From Tillus elongatus (lineage: Eukaryota; Arthropoda; Insecta; Coleoptera; Cleridae), in the NCBI GenBank assembly GCA_964006375.1, contig OZ023266.1, positions 18,818,090 to 18,882,089 of the forward strand: a stretch of 64,000 nucleotides of DNA, given 5' to 3'. Made by a program: the position numbers and the translations under genes. How positions within the stretch are numbered: the first letter of the stretch is position 1; the number at the start of each line of letters is the position of its first letter. Below are positions 23,129 to 41,996 of this stretch, piece after piece. The notes below the pieces were generated by a model. The model saw only the letters and a program-made list of their open reading frames with translations. It did not search any database and was not told where the DNA came from.

Positions 23129-23162
23129 AAGATACAATGTAAATCTTTAAATTATTTTCTAA

Positions 23163-24543
<1,381 letters not shown>

Positions 24544-24813
24544 TTTTCTAAATGTGATACATTTATCTTAATTGTGTCCTTGTGTATGGTTTCGTTATAT
24601 ACTTTCTTGTGACAATCATTGAATAGATATTTTAGCTAGTTTTGTATAATAATTAACTAATTATTAACAAATCATATTTTTAGGATAAACGAATAGTTTG
24701 ACGTTTGTATACAAAATTAAAATTTTGTTTCCAATGGCTACTTCGTATATTATTAAGTAATACGTAAACAGATTTGTCGTTTTACATATTTCATCATAAC
24801 TTAAAAACTGCTT

Positions 24814-25110
<297 letters not shown>

Positions 25111-25294
25111 TCTTGAAAAAAAAATTGGTTTCGAATGTTTGTGTGAAAAAGAATTTTGCAAAATTTTGATGGAATTTGTTTAGCGGAATTCGTAAAAAGT
25201 TTTCTTGCAATAAATGTTTGTGCAAAACCATGTTTTAAAGGATTTTCATGAAAAACATTCTATATACTTTTTTATGTAAAATATTCTGTCACTT
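25111..25294. other. AT-rich filler
   Basis: Repetitive TTTT(G/C)TG-type sequence, no gene. Similar low-complexity sequence occurs at 33000-33190. Confidence 0.35.
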
Positions 25295-25430
25295 TTCACT
25301 GAATTTTTATTAAACAAAAATTCACTAATAGAGAGGTATCGACGGTGAAACTTTGCAAACATTTTTTCAAATGAGCATGAATTAGGACTCCTAGAACCCA
25401 TATCCGGAATCAGTTTCAATTCAGAATTCA
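25295..25430 (+). repeat. TA-core left module, core replaced by a PLE fragment
   Basis: Diverged palindrome (CACTGAATTTTTATTAAAC…AAATTCACTAATAG), then GGACTCCTAGAACCCATATC and CAGTTTCAATTC. Where (TA)n should begin, PLE coding sequence begins. The matching right module appears 1.5 kb further on, at about 26950. Confidence 0.85.
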
Positions 25431-25436
25431 GAATTT

Positions 25437-25693
25437 CAGACCATCTCAGGAGTAGAAACAATGCTGATAACGTCACTTCAGCTTTTGGTTGCCACCTCAG
25501 AGAGGCTGGTCATGTCTTTGATAAGGAAAACAATGTTAAAATCCTTCACCCATCCACATTTGGTACTGAGAAGTTCGTCCTTGAAGAGATGGAAATCTAC
25601 AGATACACTTACAGCTCCAACAACACTGTTCTAAATGCTTTTAATACCAGTGAAATTAACTTTCCACCAATTTATAGAAATATACTTAACTAG
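25437..25693 (+). pseudogene. Penelope-like element GIY-YIG endonuclease, C-terminal end
   Basis: An open frame with no ATG of its own reads HLRSRNNADNVTSAFGCHLR, then EAGHVFDKENNVKILH and KFVLEEMEIYRYTYSS, and ends IYRNILN at a TAG (25691-25693). This is the back half of the PLE nuclease domain: a conserved His-Leu and Gly-His pair, then a Glu-rich helix. The upstream CxxC/GIY-YIG half is missing because the copy starts at the (TA)n position of a TA-core element. The sequence is intact over its length and differs clearly from the PLE at 20696-21500, so it is a second PLE family. Confidence 0.75.
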
Positions 25694-26661
25694 TGCCATC
25701 TACAGTGAAAAACCTAAGTATTCTGTGGAGTCAAGGAGCCCGGAAATGTTGCGTGTTCTGTGCTGCTCGGCACGGCTGGGTAAATGTCAGGTGTCACTTG
25801 TCTGTCACTTGTCACTTTTAGCTAAAAGTCATAGCTCATTTGTTTGCCCCTTCTCGTTCAATTAAGATATTCGGCTTTTAACTGTCCCCCATTTCAAATG
25901 CGAAATTTTATTTGTATCGCTGTTTGTCCATTGCTGTGATTTGAGGTTTTAATGCTTCTAATTCTGCCTTTACCCATATAGTGCAAGGAAACAAAAGCGA
26001 CAGTCGATAAAAATAGCCACTATGATAGATTTTTTGTAAAGTTCAGTTCCTGTTATATAAAAAACAGAACGTAAGTAATTTTGGCCATTTTGGTTTTACT
26101 TTTAGTAGGTATAATAGGTTTAACTCGGTGTTTTTTCTGAAAGTTCGGCTCTAGTTGTGCAACCCGCCTTTGCAGCTTCTTTATCTATTTGTTTAGGGAC
26201 CTTAGATTGTGGTGTGTCAGTGCATTTTTTAAATCTTAATTTACACGGGTTTCTACCTGTTTTAGCAACTTTTGCTGCTTTTGCATTGCTATTTTTGCTG
26301 CTTGGAGGTGCCTCGACTGAGCCTTGGACATTTTGATGTTTCTAATTTCTCAACTTGTAGTTTTTAGCTTTGATTTTATTAGTGTAATTGTTGTAGAGCA
26401 TGTTAGCTTTGACTTTAGTTTGTGTTTTAGACTTTGCTTGTAAGACTGTTTAGAATTTTGTAACAGCTGGTATCGTGGGATACTTGCCGACCTACCAGAA
26501 ACTTTGTTTCTTGACACAACCAGCTTTTGTAATGTTTCAGGAAACCCCTGAAGATGGTCAGATATATGGGCCGAAACGCGTAGGACTTTTACGAAATAAA
26601 TTCAGTCTGGAGTATAGCCTTGTTCTGTTCTTTTTTACCTTGGAAATGTGTCTAACCCAGA
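25694..26661 (+). other. PLE 3' untranslated / terminal-repeat region
   Basis: No protein recognised. The region from the nuclease stop to about 26660 has a different, less AT-rich composition and ends with a hammerhead-like motif (separate entry), as expected for a PLE terminal region. Confidence 0.45.
26535..26600 (+). ncRNA. Hammerhead-like ribozyme motif in PLE terminal region
   Basis: CTGAAGA at 26548-26554, one unpaired T, a 4 bp GGTC/GGCC helix (one G-T pair), GAAA at 26573-26576, the self-complementary ACGCGT, and A at the cleavage position, followed by GG able to pair with CC before the core. The box order fits a minimal type I hammerhead. The extra base after the core and the short, broken stem I make activity doubtful. 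Its place about 850 bp after the PLE nuclease stop, on the same strand, supports the interpretation. Confidence 0.4.
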
Positions 26662-26761
26662 CGTTGTGACGTTCAGAAATTACATATGAATTAGTTACAA
26701 TTAACTATACAATATGTAAACCTTGAAAAATACAAATTACTACCTGTGCGAGATACAAAGA

Positions 26762-26945
26762 CTATAGCACTATGGAGGCATCCATGTACTCACGGACTGA
26801 ATAGTAAGCGTTCTGCTTAAAGTAATGCTTTATAGCATTTTTAATTTTCCCATAATCTAAGGACTTTATGTGAACTGGTAGCTTATTATATAAGGCATTA
26901 TGCAAAGAATTATTTCCCGATTTTTGTAGTCTAAATCTATATATG
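26762..26945 (-). pseudogene. Non-LTR reverse transcriptase C-terminal fragment
   Basis: Minus-strand open frame reading SLHNALYNKLPVHIKSLDYG, then KIKNAIKHYFKQNAYYSVRE and a stop. A YN-LP block followed by a basic helix and Y-S-(V/I)-x-E-(Y/F) is the usual C-terminus of Jockey/CR1-group enzymes. It is only about 60 codons long. Its upstream end coincides with a short TA tract (26938-26955) that starts a TA-core right module. It belongs to neither the copies A-E family nor, clearly, the 9320-10365 family. Confidence 0.6.
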
Positions 26946-27516
26946 TATATATCCAACCGATAACTCAAAAAATAATTAACCGATTTGGATGAAACTCGGC
27001 AAGTACCTTTCTTTTATTAATGGCTTGGATAAGTTTGTTAGCGAGGGAAATAGGACAAGGTTTTCCGGGAAAATTTGGTGTTTTCTTTCAAAAAAAAGTT
27101 TTCCTACGAAAATGACAAAGCTATTTTAATGAAATTTGGTGGATATATTATTGCATTAGAAAAGACCTTACTACATACCAAAATTGAACGTTCTAAGTTT
27201 ATAGAAAATTGAGTCATTCATATTTGAAGCATTTAATGAAAATTCACAACCACAACGCACTTGCTGCGTCCCGAACTTTTTTTCAGATTTATGTTAACAA
27301 TTTTTCCAACGCATTTATGTATATTGTTTTCTAATTTTCGTGGAAGCCACTTTCTTATCGAATTTGCATAGAAAAAATTCGCTTATGACGAGATCACGAC
27401 TCGATACTTTCGAAAAATGTCTTGAGATGGGAGCTGTCAAAGAACTCATACCCGAGGTCAGTTAAAATTTTTGTGTTCGCTACCATAACGCACTTGCTGC
27501 GTCCTGATTGTTTTTT
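26946..27516 (+). repeat. TA-core right module and terminal motifs
   Basis: CCAACCGATAACTCAAAAAA, AATGGCTTGGATAAGTTTGT and GGTTTTCCGGGAAAATTTGG, then terminal motifs CGCACTTGCTGCGTCC at about 27257 and again at about 27492. The second is followed within 10 bp by the palindrome of the next copy, so two copies lie head to tail. Confidence 0.85.
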
Positions 27517-27517
27517 A

Positions 27518-29300
<1,783 letters not shown>

Positions 29301-30105
29301 AGATTTTTTTATATATACTGAACTCTCTAAAGTGCATTCTCGTCTCGCCAGCATCATCCTCCCGCACCTAACAGATAGGTATCCTGGAAGTGGAGGCAAA
29401 TGTCGCATGATTTCACCATGGTTACCAGGACAATGGTGTTTATTTGTCCTGGGAGACCACTAACAACGTGCCGGCGATGCGGCTGAACCACCGATAAGGA
29501 ACAGATGATATTGTGTACAGTATAACAAACACTTTCTGCACCACCGCCAACTCCTGTCAGCTATATTGCTGATATTCCTGCTGCTGTACTAGTGTTACTG
29601 TCCTCACGCGTTCTTTATAAATGCAGAACCGTACTAACTGGTAGTTTTACGGCAATCGATAAAGATTAGCAACATTAGAGATGTTAAAAAGATAGGAAAT
29701 GAATAATGAGACCACACCGTAATAAATAAAATATTTGTATAAGACCACTGTTGTCAAAACACATTTAAAAAATGGTGTGCTAAAAAATGTAAAAAAAATT
29801 ATTGACTCACACCAGTTGAATTTTGCAAGAAGGGGTGAATATAATCAAACGTAGTTGTTTAATTGCTAGTGATGGAAGAAGATGGACAATAAACGTGATT
29901 CCCCAAAATTTAAGTAAAAACATTATAATGTACTTTTCCAAAAATCTTAACTAAAAAAAGAATCTGTTACATAAATCGCGAACGACAGTTGTAGTATTAA
30001 AGGGGGCTCTTAAAGTTAGCACAAAGTACATTGTGAGCTGTACAACAGCGTCGCCATCTAGTTGTGGAACCAGATAGTATATTGTCACGACAGCTCCAAA
30101 TAGCA
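29301..30105. other. Unassigned, possibly single-copy sequence
   Basis: The part at 29330-29660 is GC-richer than its surroundings. A pyrimidine-rich stretch ending CTCGTCTCGCCAG near 29352 resembles a splice acceptor, followed by a short open frame to 29463, but nothing recognisable is encoded. Confidence 0.35.
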
Positions 30106-30109
30106 AAAA

Positions 30110-31745
<1,636 letters not shown>

Positions 31746-31984
31746 AAGAAAGTTCACTAAAACAAGCACTTGTGAGGCCACGGGAAAAGTCTACGACTGT
31801 ATTAAATATGGAACGGAATCAGATATGCTATTCAAATTGAATTAAGTCTTAAAACTTTCATTTCCTCTTTATCAAATTATTTGTTATACAAAAACTCACT
31901 AAAAAATCATCGGAATAACAACAATCTGATTAGATAACGGTAAAGTAAAATGAGACTAAAAAAATTGATAAAAAGTAACGTCAC
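31746..31984. repeat. Inner inverted repeat, left copy
   Basis: From ACAAGCACTTGTGAGGCC to the TTATC-rich stretch near 31940, this is the reverse complement, with changes, of about 35500-35720. A third, diverged copy of part of it (ACAAGTACTTG…, minus strand) lies near 32755-32800, next to a CTGAAGATGCC box. The family may be PLE terminal sequence. Confidence 0.7.
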
Positions 31985-31987
31985 TAA

Positions 31988-32066
31988 CTAGGATTAGAAC
32001 CTGTCATGTAGGAGTCGATTATGCGATGTACATGGCTTACCCCACTTGGTTACGGTCAACATGTAT
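31988..32066 (-). repeat. tRNA-like (SINE-type) fragment
   Basis: On the minus strand an A-box-like AACCAAGTGGGGTAAGCC is followed about 35 bp later by a B-box-like GGTTCTAATCC, the internal RNA polymerase III promoter spacing of tRNAs. The cloverleaf is poor (T-stem only 3 pairs), so it is more likely a tRNA-derived repeat or pseudogene than a tRNA. Confidence 0.35.
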
Positions 32067-32264
32067 GTACTTGCAGGTATATCCCGTTGTACATGTTAAT
32101 TGTCCAACGTCTTTACTATTTACACAAAACAATTTTGATTTTTACTATGGATTTTTGCTCATATTTTAACGAAATGAAGAAAAATAACGACTTAGACACA
32201 TGTCTATGAGCTTGTTAGTCATTTCATCTCGTATTTTTCACTCACATTCGTACTCCTACCATAA

Positions 32265-32410
32265 TTATCAATTTTGACGTTTTAACTTTCTTGAAACAGA
32301 TTTAATTAATTAAAAATTTATTTACATCTAACTTTTTTGTCTTTTAACATAGAGATCTGAACTTTGGTACATAGGATACTGCATTGCAAATAGACCTTAC
32401 CTGATACAAT
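32265..32410 (-). repeat. TA-core right-module fragment
   Basis: Contains AATTTTGACGTTTTAACTTT and TAACTTTTTTGTCTTTTAAC, which correspond to reversed right-module sequence elsewhere. No TA tract is attached. Confidence 0.6.
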
Positions 32411-32487
32411 AAACTCAAGTCCGTAAAAAATTTAGTTACGACCTTAGGTGATTATGGTCGGGAAAAATACCTGGCATTATACTCTAT

Positions 32488-32566
32488 GTGCGCAAGTGGT
32501 AAAGACGACTGGAATGTTGAAAAATAATCTCGTTCTATCGCGGGCTCAAATCCTAGTGTTGACTGA
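32488..32566 (+). repeat. tRNA-like (SINE-type) fragment
   Basis: TGTGCGCAAGTGGTAAAGAC resembles a tRNA A box, and GGGCTCAAATCC about 40 bp later resembles a B box. The arms pair poorly. Opposite in orientation to the piece at 31988-32066 and about 450 bp away. Confidence 0.3.
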
Positions 32567-34002
32567 TTTTTTTACTCTTTTATTGAACTTTAAAGTATCT
32601 GATCAAATTATGTAAGTAAAATTAATTTTTAGCGAATTTTTGTCTAAGAAAATCACCAATAAGAAGATAAGGACTTTTAAGACGAAAATCCATTTTTAAA
32701 GTAGATCAGATAGTTTGTTGTTGCCCTAGCTTATTGAAATCATTTACAAATTAATACAGGCCTAGTAACTTTTTCTGTGGCTTTACAAGTACTTGTTTTT
32801 CTTTAAAATCGATTTTGCTTTTCATGGCATCTTCAGACAAAAAATCGTTTTTTCTGTGAATCCACATAAAAAGTCTCCACGTCTGTATCTATGTCAGATT
32901 GTATAATATTTAATTTATTAGATAATCAAATTTTAGTATGCAAAATTCTCTTGTAATAGCGAAATTTAATACACAAAAAAATGTGAATTTTCTTGAAAGA
33001 ACAAACTTCTCCAATTTTCTCGAAATAAACATTTGTTTTGGATTTTTGTGTGAAATATATTTAAAGAAATAATATTTTTTTACGTGCTTACATTTTTTCA
33101 GTCATTTTTTGTGTAAGTAATATTTTTAGGGGAATTTTTGTGAGAAATGTTTTTTAATTTTTGTAATCACTTCTTTTAGCACATTTTTGTGGCTTCTTTG
33201 TCATTTTTAATTTTGATTTAACTAACTATAGTAAAAGTTTAAGTTGTGAAGCTACGCTTACTCTTTTAGTCAATGATTTTCAGCCAGTCCATCTCTGACC
33301 AGCCCCCATTCAAGTGAGTTGCGGTGTCTCCCCGTCATCATGATTAGCTTTTGTTTAATGCTTTTGTTTCGTTTTTTATTCGGTTACTAACGCCATTAAA
33401 TGGTTCCGCTGTCTTTCTGATAGACCTGATTTTATTGGGCTTTTGTTCGGGGAAATTGTCTCTTTTCACAATAACAAGAGCGCATTCGGAGTATATCTAA
33501 AATTGATTTATTGCCTGTATCTACAATACTGCCACAAAGACAGTTTCTTTATTTGACGTTGTTTGCTGAATTACAAATACTGGTGAATATTTTTTACGAT
33601 AAATTTCTGCGCTAGCATTGAATATGTTGAAGCAGGCATAATTTATACTTCAATGCAACAAATGGCGGGTGCTTTAAGATCAAAGTTATGGCCATGTCAT
33701 GTTATGTAGATTATTATAGTTAAATGAGTACAAAAGCTTTTTTAGTGTACTATTGTATATTGTAGTAGTGACCTTTAATAGTGAAATTTAATTAATGTGA
33801 GACCAAAACACCGAGTCTAGGTTCAATAAAGTCTGTTCTATAAAGTCTTATCAAGAATTTTCTTATTAGCTTTTAACTGTAGATAGCTTTCACATATCTA
33901 TCTAATATAGTTGAGTGTTGTTGAGATAAGTTTCAACAATTAAAATTGAACAATATGAAAAGGCTTCGGGTATGCGTTTATGCATAAATAACTCTCTTTT
34001 TT
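32567..34002. other. Unassigned AT-rich sequence
   Basis: No gene recognised. It contains low-complexity TTTT(G/T)TG runs (33000-33190) and, at about 32755-32850 on the minus strand, a block related to the inner inverted repeats. Confidence 0.4.
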
Positions 34003-35342
34003 TATTTCAACAACACACCACGAGGGCTTACAGCCTAAATATTATCATACCGTGGATGTCGACAAGGAGGAAAGAGGCAACTTGTTAATTCTGGACTTGA
34101 CGGTTTGGAGGTTCGGAGGAAAAAGAAAAACATGTGCCGGCAAGGAATTCCACAACTTGGAAGTCTTCGGGACAACAGAGCGGGCATAACAAGATGTTCT
34201 ATGTCTGGTGACCTGGACAGTAAAAAAGGAGCATTCGCTTTGTTCCCCTGGTAGATTTGTTGGGGGCAGCAGGCGGAGGAATTATGGAAGAAAGCACCTC
34301 TGAGCAGTGCCCGTGCAGATATCTATAAAATAGAGAGCTCACCAACGGCACGTCGGTGGGCAAGGGATGGCAGCCTTTGGATGAGGGTAGGGTCACGGAT
34401 GAGACGTATAGCTCTCTTCTGAATGCAGTCCAGAATGGCGAGTGTAGAAGCGGTAGCAGCATCCCAGATGTGGGAGCAGTATTCGAGGTTTGGCCTTATT
34501 TGTGAAGTAAATAAGGTATAGATCTTAGCTGGTGAAAAGTATTTGCGAGCCCGGACGAGGAAACCTAATTGCATAGCAGCCGCTTCTGCAATTGATGTGA
34601 CATGTTGGTACCAATTGAGATTTGGATCAACAAAAAGGACAATAAGTGAAAAGGACACATTACTTTGAATAACTTGGTTGTTCATTGTGATGGGTGTAGG
34701 GCTGGTGTATCTCTTATGAGAAACAAAGCAAGACTGAGATTTGGTGGGGTTGATTGTACAATATTTTTACTTCCTCAGTCTAATATTTTTGGAGATCCAC
34801 GGAGACAGAACCCTCCATGAGTCTGCGATCCTCATCTAATAGGGCTAAAGAGACAGGCTTAGAATATTGTATATTTGAGTGGAGGGTGCTGTCGTCCGCG
34901 TAACTGTGAACTGGGTTGGATGTTCTAGAGAGGAGGTCATTCATGTGGAGAAGAAACAAAGTAGGGGCTAAATATGCATCTTGAGGAACTCCTGCATTAA
35001 TTGTATACAGTTTAGAGGAATGGCAATTCACAATAACAGAAATGCTCCGGTTGGAGAGGAAATTTGCTGTCCAGGCACAGAGTTTTGGTGGTAGGCCAAA
35101 GGCAGTTTATTAAGCAGCGCTGCGTGCTAGACCTGGTCAAATGCTCTGGATATGTCTAGAGCGACAATCTGGGATTCACCGTGTAGTTCCATAGACTTGT
35201 TCCAAGAATGGGTGGCAAAGGAAAGGAGGTCGGCAATTGATCCGCGCTGACGGAATCCATACTGCCTGTCGTGGATTAGACTGTGTTTTTCAAGAAATTT
35301 TAGTAATTCGGTGTTTATATACTTTTCCATCACTTTACGTAA
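34003..35342 (-). pseudogene. CR1/Jockey-group reverse transcriptase, copy B
   Basis: Minus-strand copy of the A-E family. Order: VMEKYINTELLKFLEKHSLI, YGFRQRGSIADLLSF, VALDISRAFDQV, then a frame change, INAGVPQDAYLAPTLFLLHM (a change in the usual GVPQGS), YADDSTLHSN with the catalytic YADD intact (about 34886-34897), later PNLEYCSHIWDAATAST and the thumb, all broken into several frames. The common 3' end (TTTCAACAACACACCACGAG in plus orientation) lies at about 34006. The element is 5'-truncated inside the reverse transcriptase. It sits in the interior of the large inverted structure. Confidence 0.92.
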
Positions 35343-35714
35343 TACATTGAACAAATGTATTACGGGATATAGCTGCTAGTAGACACATGTTGAATATAGC
35401 TCAGTCTAAGTCCCCGTACATCAGCTAATCAAATTTAGTTGACTCCTGTATGACGAATTCCAGTGTTAGTGATTTTACTTTTTTCAATTTTTTTAGTGTC
35501 ATTTCACTTTACCGTTATCAAATCAGATTGTTCTTATTCCGATGATTTTTTAGCGAGTTTTTGTATAAAAAATAATTAGACAAAGTGGAGATGAAAGTTT
35601 TAAGACTTAATTCAATTGGGTAGGATATCTGGTTGTTTGTTCTTGCCCTAACTTCGTGAAACCGTTCCATATTTAATACAGTCGTAGACTTTTCCCGTTG
35701 CTTCACAAGTGCTT
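35343..35714. repeat. Inner inverted repeat, right copy
   Basis: About 35480-35714 is the reverse complement of 31746-31985 (for example CCGATGATTTTTTAGCGAG, CACAAGTGCTTGTTTTAG). The short open frames inside are not genes. Confidence 0.72.
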
Positions 35715-35836
35715 GTTTTAGTGATTTTCTTTAAAAAAAATCACTAACGAGAAGATTCCGACTATTGAATCTTGAAAAAAAAAATTCAAATGAGTACGAA
35801 GTAGGCCCCGTAGAACCCATATCTAGGGTCAGTTTC

Positions 35837-35919
<83 letters not shown>

Positions 35920-36915
35920 TAAAGGTGAACAATTTACCAAAATTTAGGTCTGTAAGTTTAAAGACAAAAAAGTTAGAGGCATTTAAAGAAAAAAAAATTG
36001 GGGTTTACCTCAAAACGTAAAAAGTCGCGATTTGAAACGTCAAAATTGGCAACATTTAGGCAAAGAACCTGAAAAAAATACGGAGTATGTAAAGAGTGTT
36101 CTGCAAACCCTTAAGTTTCAGCTTCAACCATCATTGCCCTTCGTTTTAATAAAATATTTCCAAAAAATTCCCTTCAAATAGACACTTTCATTGGTGCTTT
36201 GGAAATAGTTTTAGTTAAATTTATGGTTTAACGGTCTATAATTTTCAGCTAATTTTCGTAGAAAAAAAATCGTTAATGAGGAAACTGAGGTTCTTGAATT
36301 CTAAAACGATTTTTTCAAATGAGCGCAAACTAGGCCCCCTACAATCCATATCCGGGTTTACTTTATGTTTACATATATACAGGGTGACGCATTTCTATGG
36401 TAAAGCTCAATATAATTGTTATTATACAAGATACGAGAAAAAATGATATACATTACCTATACGGTGTCTGGAGTTGCTTCTTATAAAACTATGTTGGCAA
36501 TCACAGGATGGCCCATAAGTCGTTGGTGATACCTATATATTTTTTGAACATTCCTTATTGCATTTTTGCATTTTTCATCGAAATATGATGCACGTTTGTA
36601 AAAAAAATCGAGACGCAGTAAGTGCCTTTTAGTAGGGAATTTTCATTAAACGCTTCAAAATTCAATAACGCAATTTGCTATTAACCTAAGGTTCGTCAGC
36701 TAGGAAACGAGTTTTCTCTGAAACGTTTTAAGTTTATTTTCGGAAAATTTGTGTACATTTTCAAACAAGTTATGTTGGTAAAATATGGTACATTGTTCCT
36801 ACCATATAGGTTATACCGGTGACCAAATTGATTCCTGCTTGCGTTAAAGAGACATATTTGCTATTAGAAACATTTTTATGAAAATTCACTTCCATAACGC
36901 ACTTGCTGCGTCCAG
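35715..36915 (+). repeat. TA-core element with (TA)n 35840-35921, right arm of the inverted structure
   Basis: Palindrome (TAGTGATTTTCTTTAAAAA…), left module (AGTAGGCCCCGTAGAACCCA), about 40 TA units, right module (TTGGCAACATTTAGGCAAAG, TGGCCCATAAGTCGTTGGTG at about 36508) and terminal unit ending CGCACTTGCTGCGTCC (36898-36913). It includes a second left-module-like piece with ACATATATACAGGGTGACGC near 36371. Blocks mirror those at 30110-31745. Confidence 0.9.
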
Positions 36916-37875
36916 ATTTTTTAAATGGCACATACTTGGAAAAAAGGAAAAGCCCAAGAGCGAAAATTTTAGAAAATTGCCTCTGGGGACAGAGTCGTGG
37001 TTACGACAGTAAAGACATGCCCCTTAGAATGTGATGATGTTGATGTAAAAATAAAGTAAATCATAATTAGAAAAGTAAATGATGAAACAAACGCTGAAAG
37101 ACAAGCCTTCTCCTTTTTGTTATCCACAGCCTTTCCCCCCACCAAAAGCGGCTCACATGGCAATTAAGCATAATAGATCGCAGTAAAGTTATAAATATTA
37201 TACTAATGAACTAAACACAGGGTAAAACGGTCGATCAAAGCGTCATGGGCCTGACTCCAAGACATCGCCGTATCTGTTTCGAACCGAGTTACATTCGACA
37301 CACATGTGTATGACATTATAGAGCCGTTAGTTACGCACCGTTCCGACCGCACAACGTCAAAAATACCCTCGCAAATTATCCGCCACGACCGTCAATTGTT
37401 TAAACAATGGCTGTCTTGTCGGTAGCGACGGCCAGGTCGTCATGTGTTTTAATTTGGTTCCGCCGGCGGATGGGATCAAAGAGCGTCGTCATAATCTTCG
37501 AAATAACCCTAATGAATGGGTGCTTTATTTAAATGTTTCCTGTACTACATACTACTACTGAAATAACATATTTCAGGAGTTAATTAGTCGCCGTGTGGAT
37601 TCTTTCATGTCGAAATGATGGTGTCAACATCTTGACGGTGTATTGTTATTACTTACGAATGGGTGATATTGAGCGCTTCGGCTGCCACCGTGGAGAATCT
37701 AATGACGCCTCACATGCCGATTATTATACAGGTTCTCACGTTGTTCCATGGGAAATAAATCAGTCGTGATTATGGACAGATGTGTAAAGATGGCATTTTA
37801 ACTTCTGAAAAGCGTTATTGTGGCCAGTTATATTTAGATAACTAAGTGAAGATTGGAACCTGTATTGAGCACTGA
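36916..37875. other. Unassigned, partly GC-richer sequence
   Basis: Starts with the small GGCACATACTTGGA repeat. At 37230-37540 the composition is close to 50% GC and looks single-copy. A 42-codon frame starting at about 37408 is the longest there and is not recognisable. No RNA gene seen. Confidence 0.4.
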
Positions 37876-37985
37876 TAAGTACACTTGGAGAACCCAGATC
37901 ACCACAGCACATCTTTTTAATGACCTCACGATCGTTTCACGAACAAAGTTAACGTCATCAGACAATGAAAAATTCTAAGCTACTT
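37876..37985 (-). repeat. PLE-associated 3' repeat, copy 2
   Basis: AAGTACACTTGGAGAACCC, then ACGATCGTTTCACGAAC and AAGTTAACGTCATCAGAC, matching 20313-20380. The hammerhead-like boxes are present, but the base at the cleavage position is G, which is not permitted in hammerheads, so this copy would be inactive. Confidence 0.7.
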
Positions 37986-39000
37986 ACAACTATCAACAAC
38001 ATCACTTTTTATACTACGTCTTAGGTGAAGACCGATAAAGATAGGGAGGAAATCGCAGGCATTTTTTTTCTCTGTATTGTATTTTAAGTACAATTTGGAG
38101 AACACAATTCATCAAATACAGTTTTTGCTATCTCCGTTATTATTATAAATAGGGAGACGGTGAATTAGCAATGTTTTGTAGAATTTCATGCTCGAATATG
38201 ACTTGTATTTTGCCCTACCCCTTTTCGTTTTCGAGTTATTTTGAAAAAACAAAATCTGTCGATTTCTTTTTTCTTCAATATCTAAGTAAGACTTGCAAGT
38301 CACTTTTTACAGAGTAATCTTTTTGTGCTATTCTCAACTTTGGATTGTCATTTGTTTTTGAGCTACAGGTATCAACGTTTGATTTTATTATGGCAGCCAT
38401 GTTGGATTTTTTACTCATGTGATAGCCTGCGAAAATAGCTTTCCAATGACATACAACATGCTTGAGAAATCTTGTAATTGTACTGACAATTTTGAGAAAA
38501 CCCGTTTTGAGGATAGTAGGCTATGAAATCCAATACCCGAAAACAAATGACAAAAAAAGTATTCAAAGAGCAGTATGCCATGGAGTCTAACAATAGACTT
38601 CTACTTTTCACATAATTTTCCGTAATGATTCACGATAAAAAAAGTAGGAACTTTGAGCACACCAATGATTGGGCCCGTTATTACAAATGATATTTTACAT
38701 TACAGCATTATCCTAAAAAATTGTTATAATTAAATTAAATAAGTAAACCTAGTAAATAACTAAATTTACTAACAAAACTCAATAAAAAGCAGATTAATAA
38801 TTTACGAAGACGCCTTTGAAAATTGTTTGATTTTTAAACGTAAGTCACCTGAAATACAACAGAAGAAAGGTTGCTATGGATATAACACTATCGCTACAAT
38901 TAAGAATACTGTCATTCTAAATTACCTGAACAATTTGAGGTGCATTTAACACGCTGCTTAAAATTTTGTACTAAATAGTTTAGTAATGAAGAATATTTTG
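37986..39000. other. Unassigned AT-rich sequence
   Basis: No gene recognised. Short minus-strand open frames (38112-38303, 38411-38611) have no recognisable features. Confidence 0.4.
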
Positions 39001-39007
39001 ACATGTT

Positions 39008-39572
39008 GGAATTCGTTCTAACCGAAATACTGAGGCAGCTGCTAATTATTATGAAAACAACTACCCAGAAAGACAACAACCAAACACCAAAATATTTCGC
39101 AGGATAGTGACCAATCTATTGAACGACGGTAGCTTCCACGCAAAGAAACTACCAATGCCTAGAAATGAAGAAAGAAATAATGCCGTCTTACAGGTTTCAA
39201 ACGAACACCCTCCGCAATGTGTTCGGTTTTATGGTGAACAAATTGACGTTTCAAAAAGTACGGCACACCGTGTATTAAAACAAAGTCATTACCATCCATA
39301 CAAACCTACAATCGTACAAGGCTTTAATGTTGACGATTACCCTAAGCGACTTCAATTCTGCAGATGGTATCAAGGACAATGTCAGCAAGATAAAAATGTT
39401 CATCTGAAAATAATATGTACTGATGAATCCAGATTTACAAATTGTGGTGTGTATAATCGGCATAATAGGCATTAATGGACAAATGAAAATCCCCATCTAA
39501 AGGGAGAAAGACGATTGCAAGACAGATTTGGTATTAATGTTTGGTGGGGCTTATTAGGTAGAAAACTGTTAT
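39008..39572 (+). pseudogene. Tc1/mariner-superfamily transposase, N-terminal half, interrupted
   Basis: Starts in the helix-turn-helix region with NRNTEAAANYYENNYPERQQ and PNTKIFRRIVTNLLNDGSF, then a second DNA-binding helix set (VSKSTAHRVLKQ). The first catalytic motif, ICTDESRFTN, is intact. An in-frame TAA at about 39473 (after VYNRHNRH, where Tyr is expected) is the only clear lesion before [12 protein letters not shown]. There the sequence stops at a TA-core palindrome (39573). The second catalytic half is not found beyond that element, so either the insertion was followed by loss of the distal part, or the element marks a recombination boundary. It is the best-preserved N-terminus of this superfamily in the window. 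Confidence 0.85.
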
Positions 39573-41812
<2,240 letters not shown>

Positions 41813-41954
41813 TATCTTTAACGAATCTTCTGAGTTGCCAATAACTAGGCAACTGTGGGCATCAGAAAAAAATTCGTATCAAGAGTCGACATGTCCTGAG
41901 GTCTTCTACACGCACTTATTCTATCTCGATGGTGTTGCGAATCACTCTGTATAT

Positions 41955-41961
41955 ATACATT

Positions 41962-41992
<31 letters not shown>

Positions 41993-41996
41993 ATAT
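41955..41996. repeat. (TG)n/(TATG)n microsatellite
   Basis: About seven TG units followed by four to five TATG units. Confidence 0.9.

Noticed and set aside
32755..32850. CTGAAGATGCCATGAAAAGC box on the minus strand considered as another hammerhead
   Set aside because: The GAAA box is replaced by AAAA at the expected position and stem I is absent; at best a decayed relic.
37230..37540. GC-richer stretch considered as an exon (42-codon frame near 37408)
   Set aside because: No splice-site-like flanks, the frame is short, and nothing in the peptide is recognisable.
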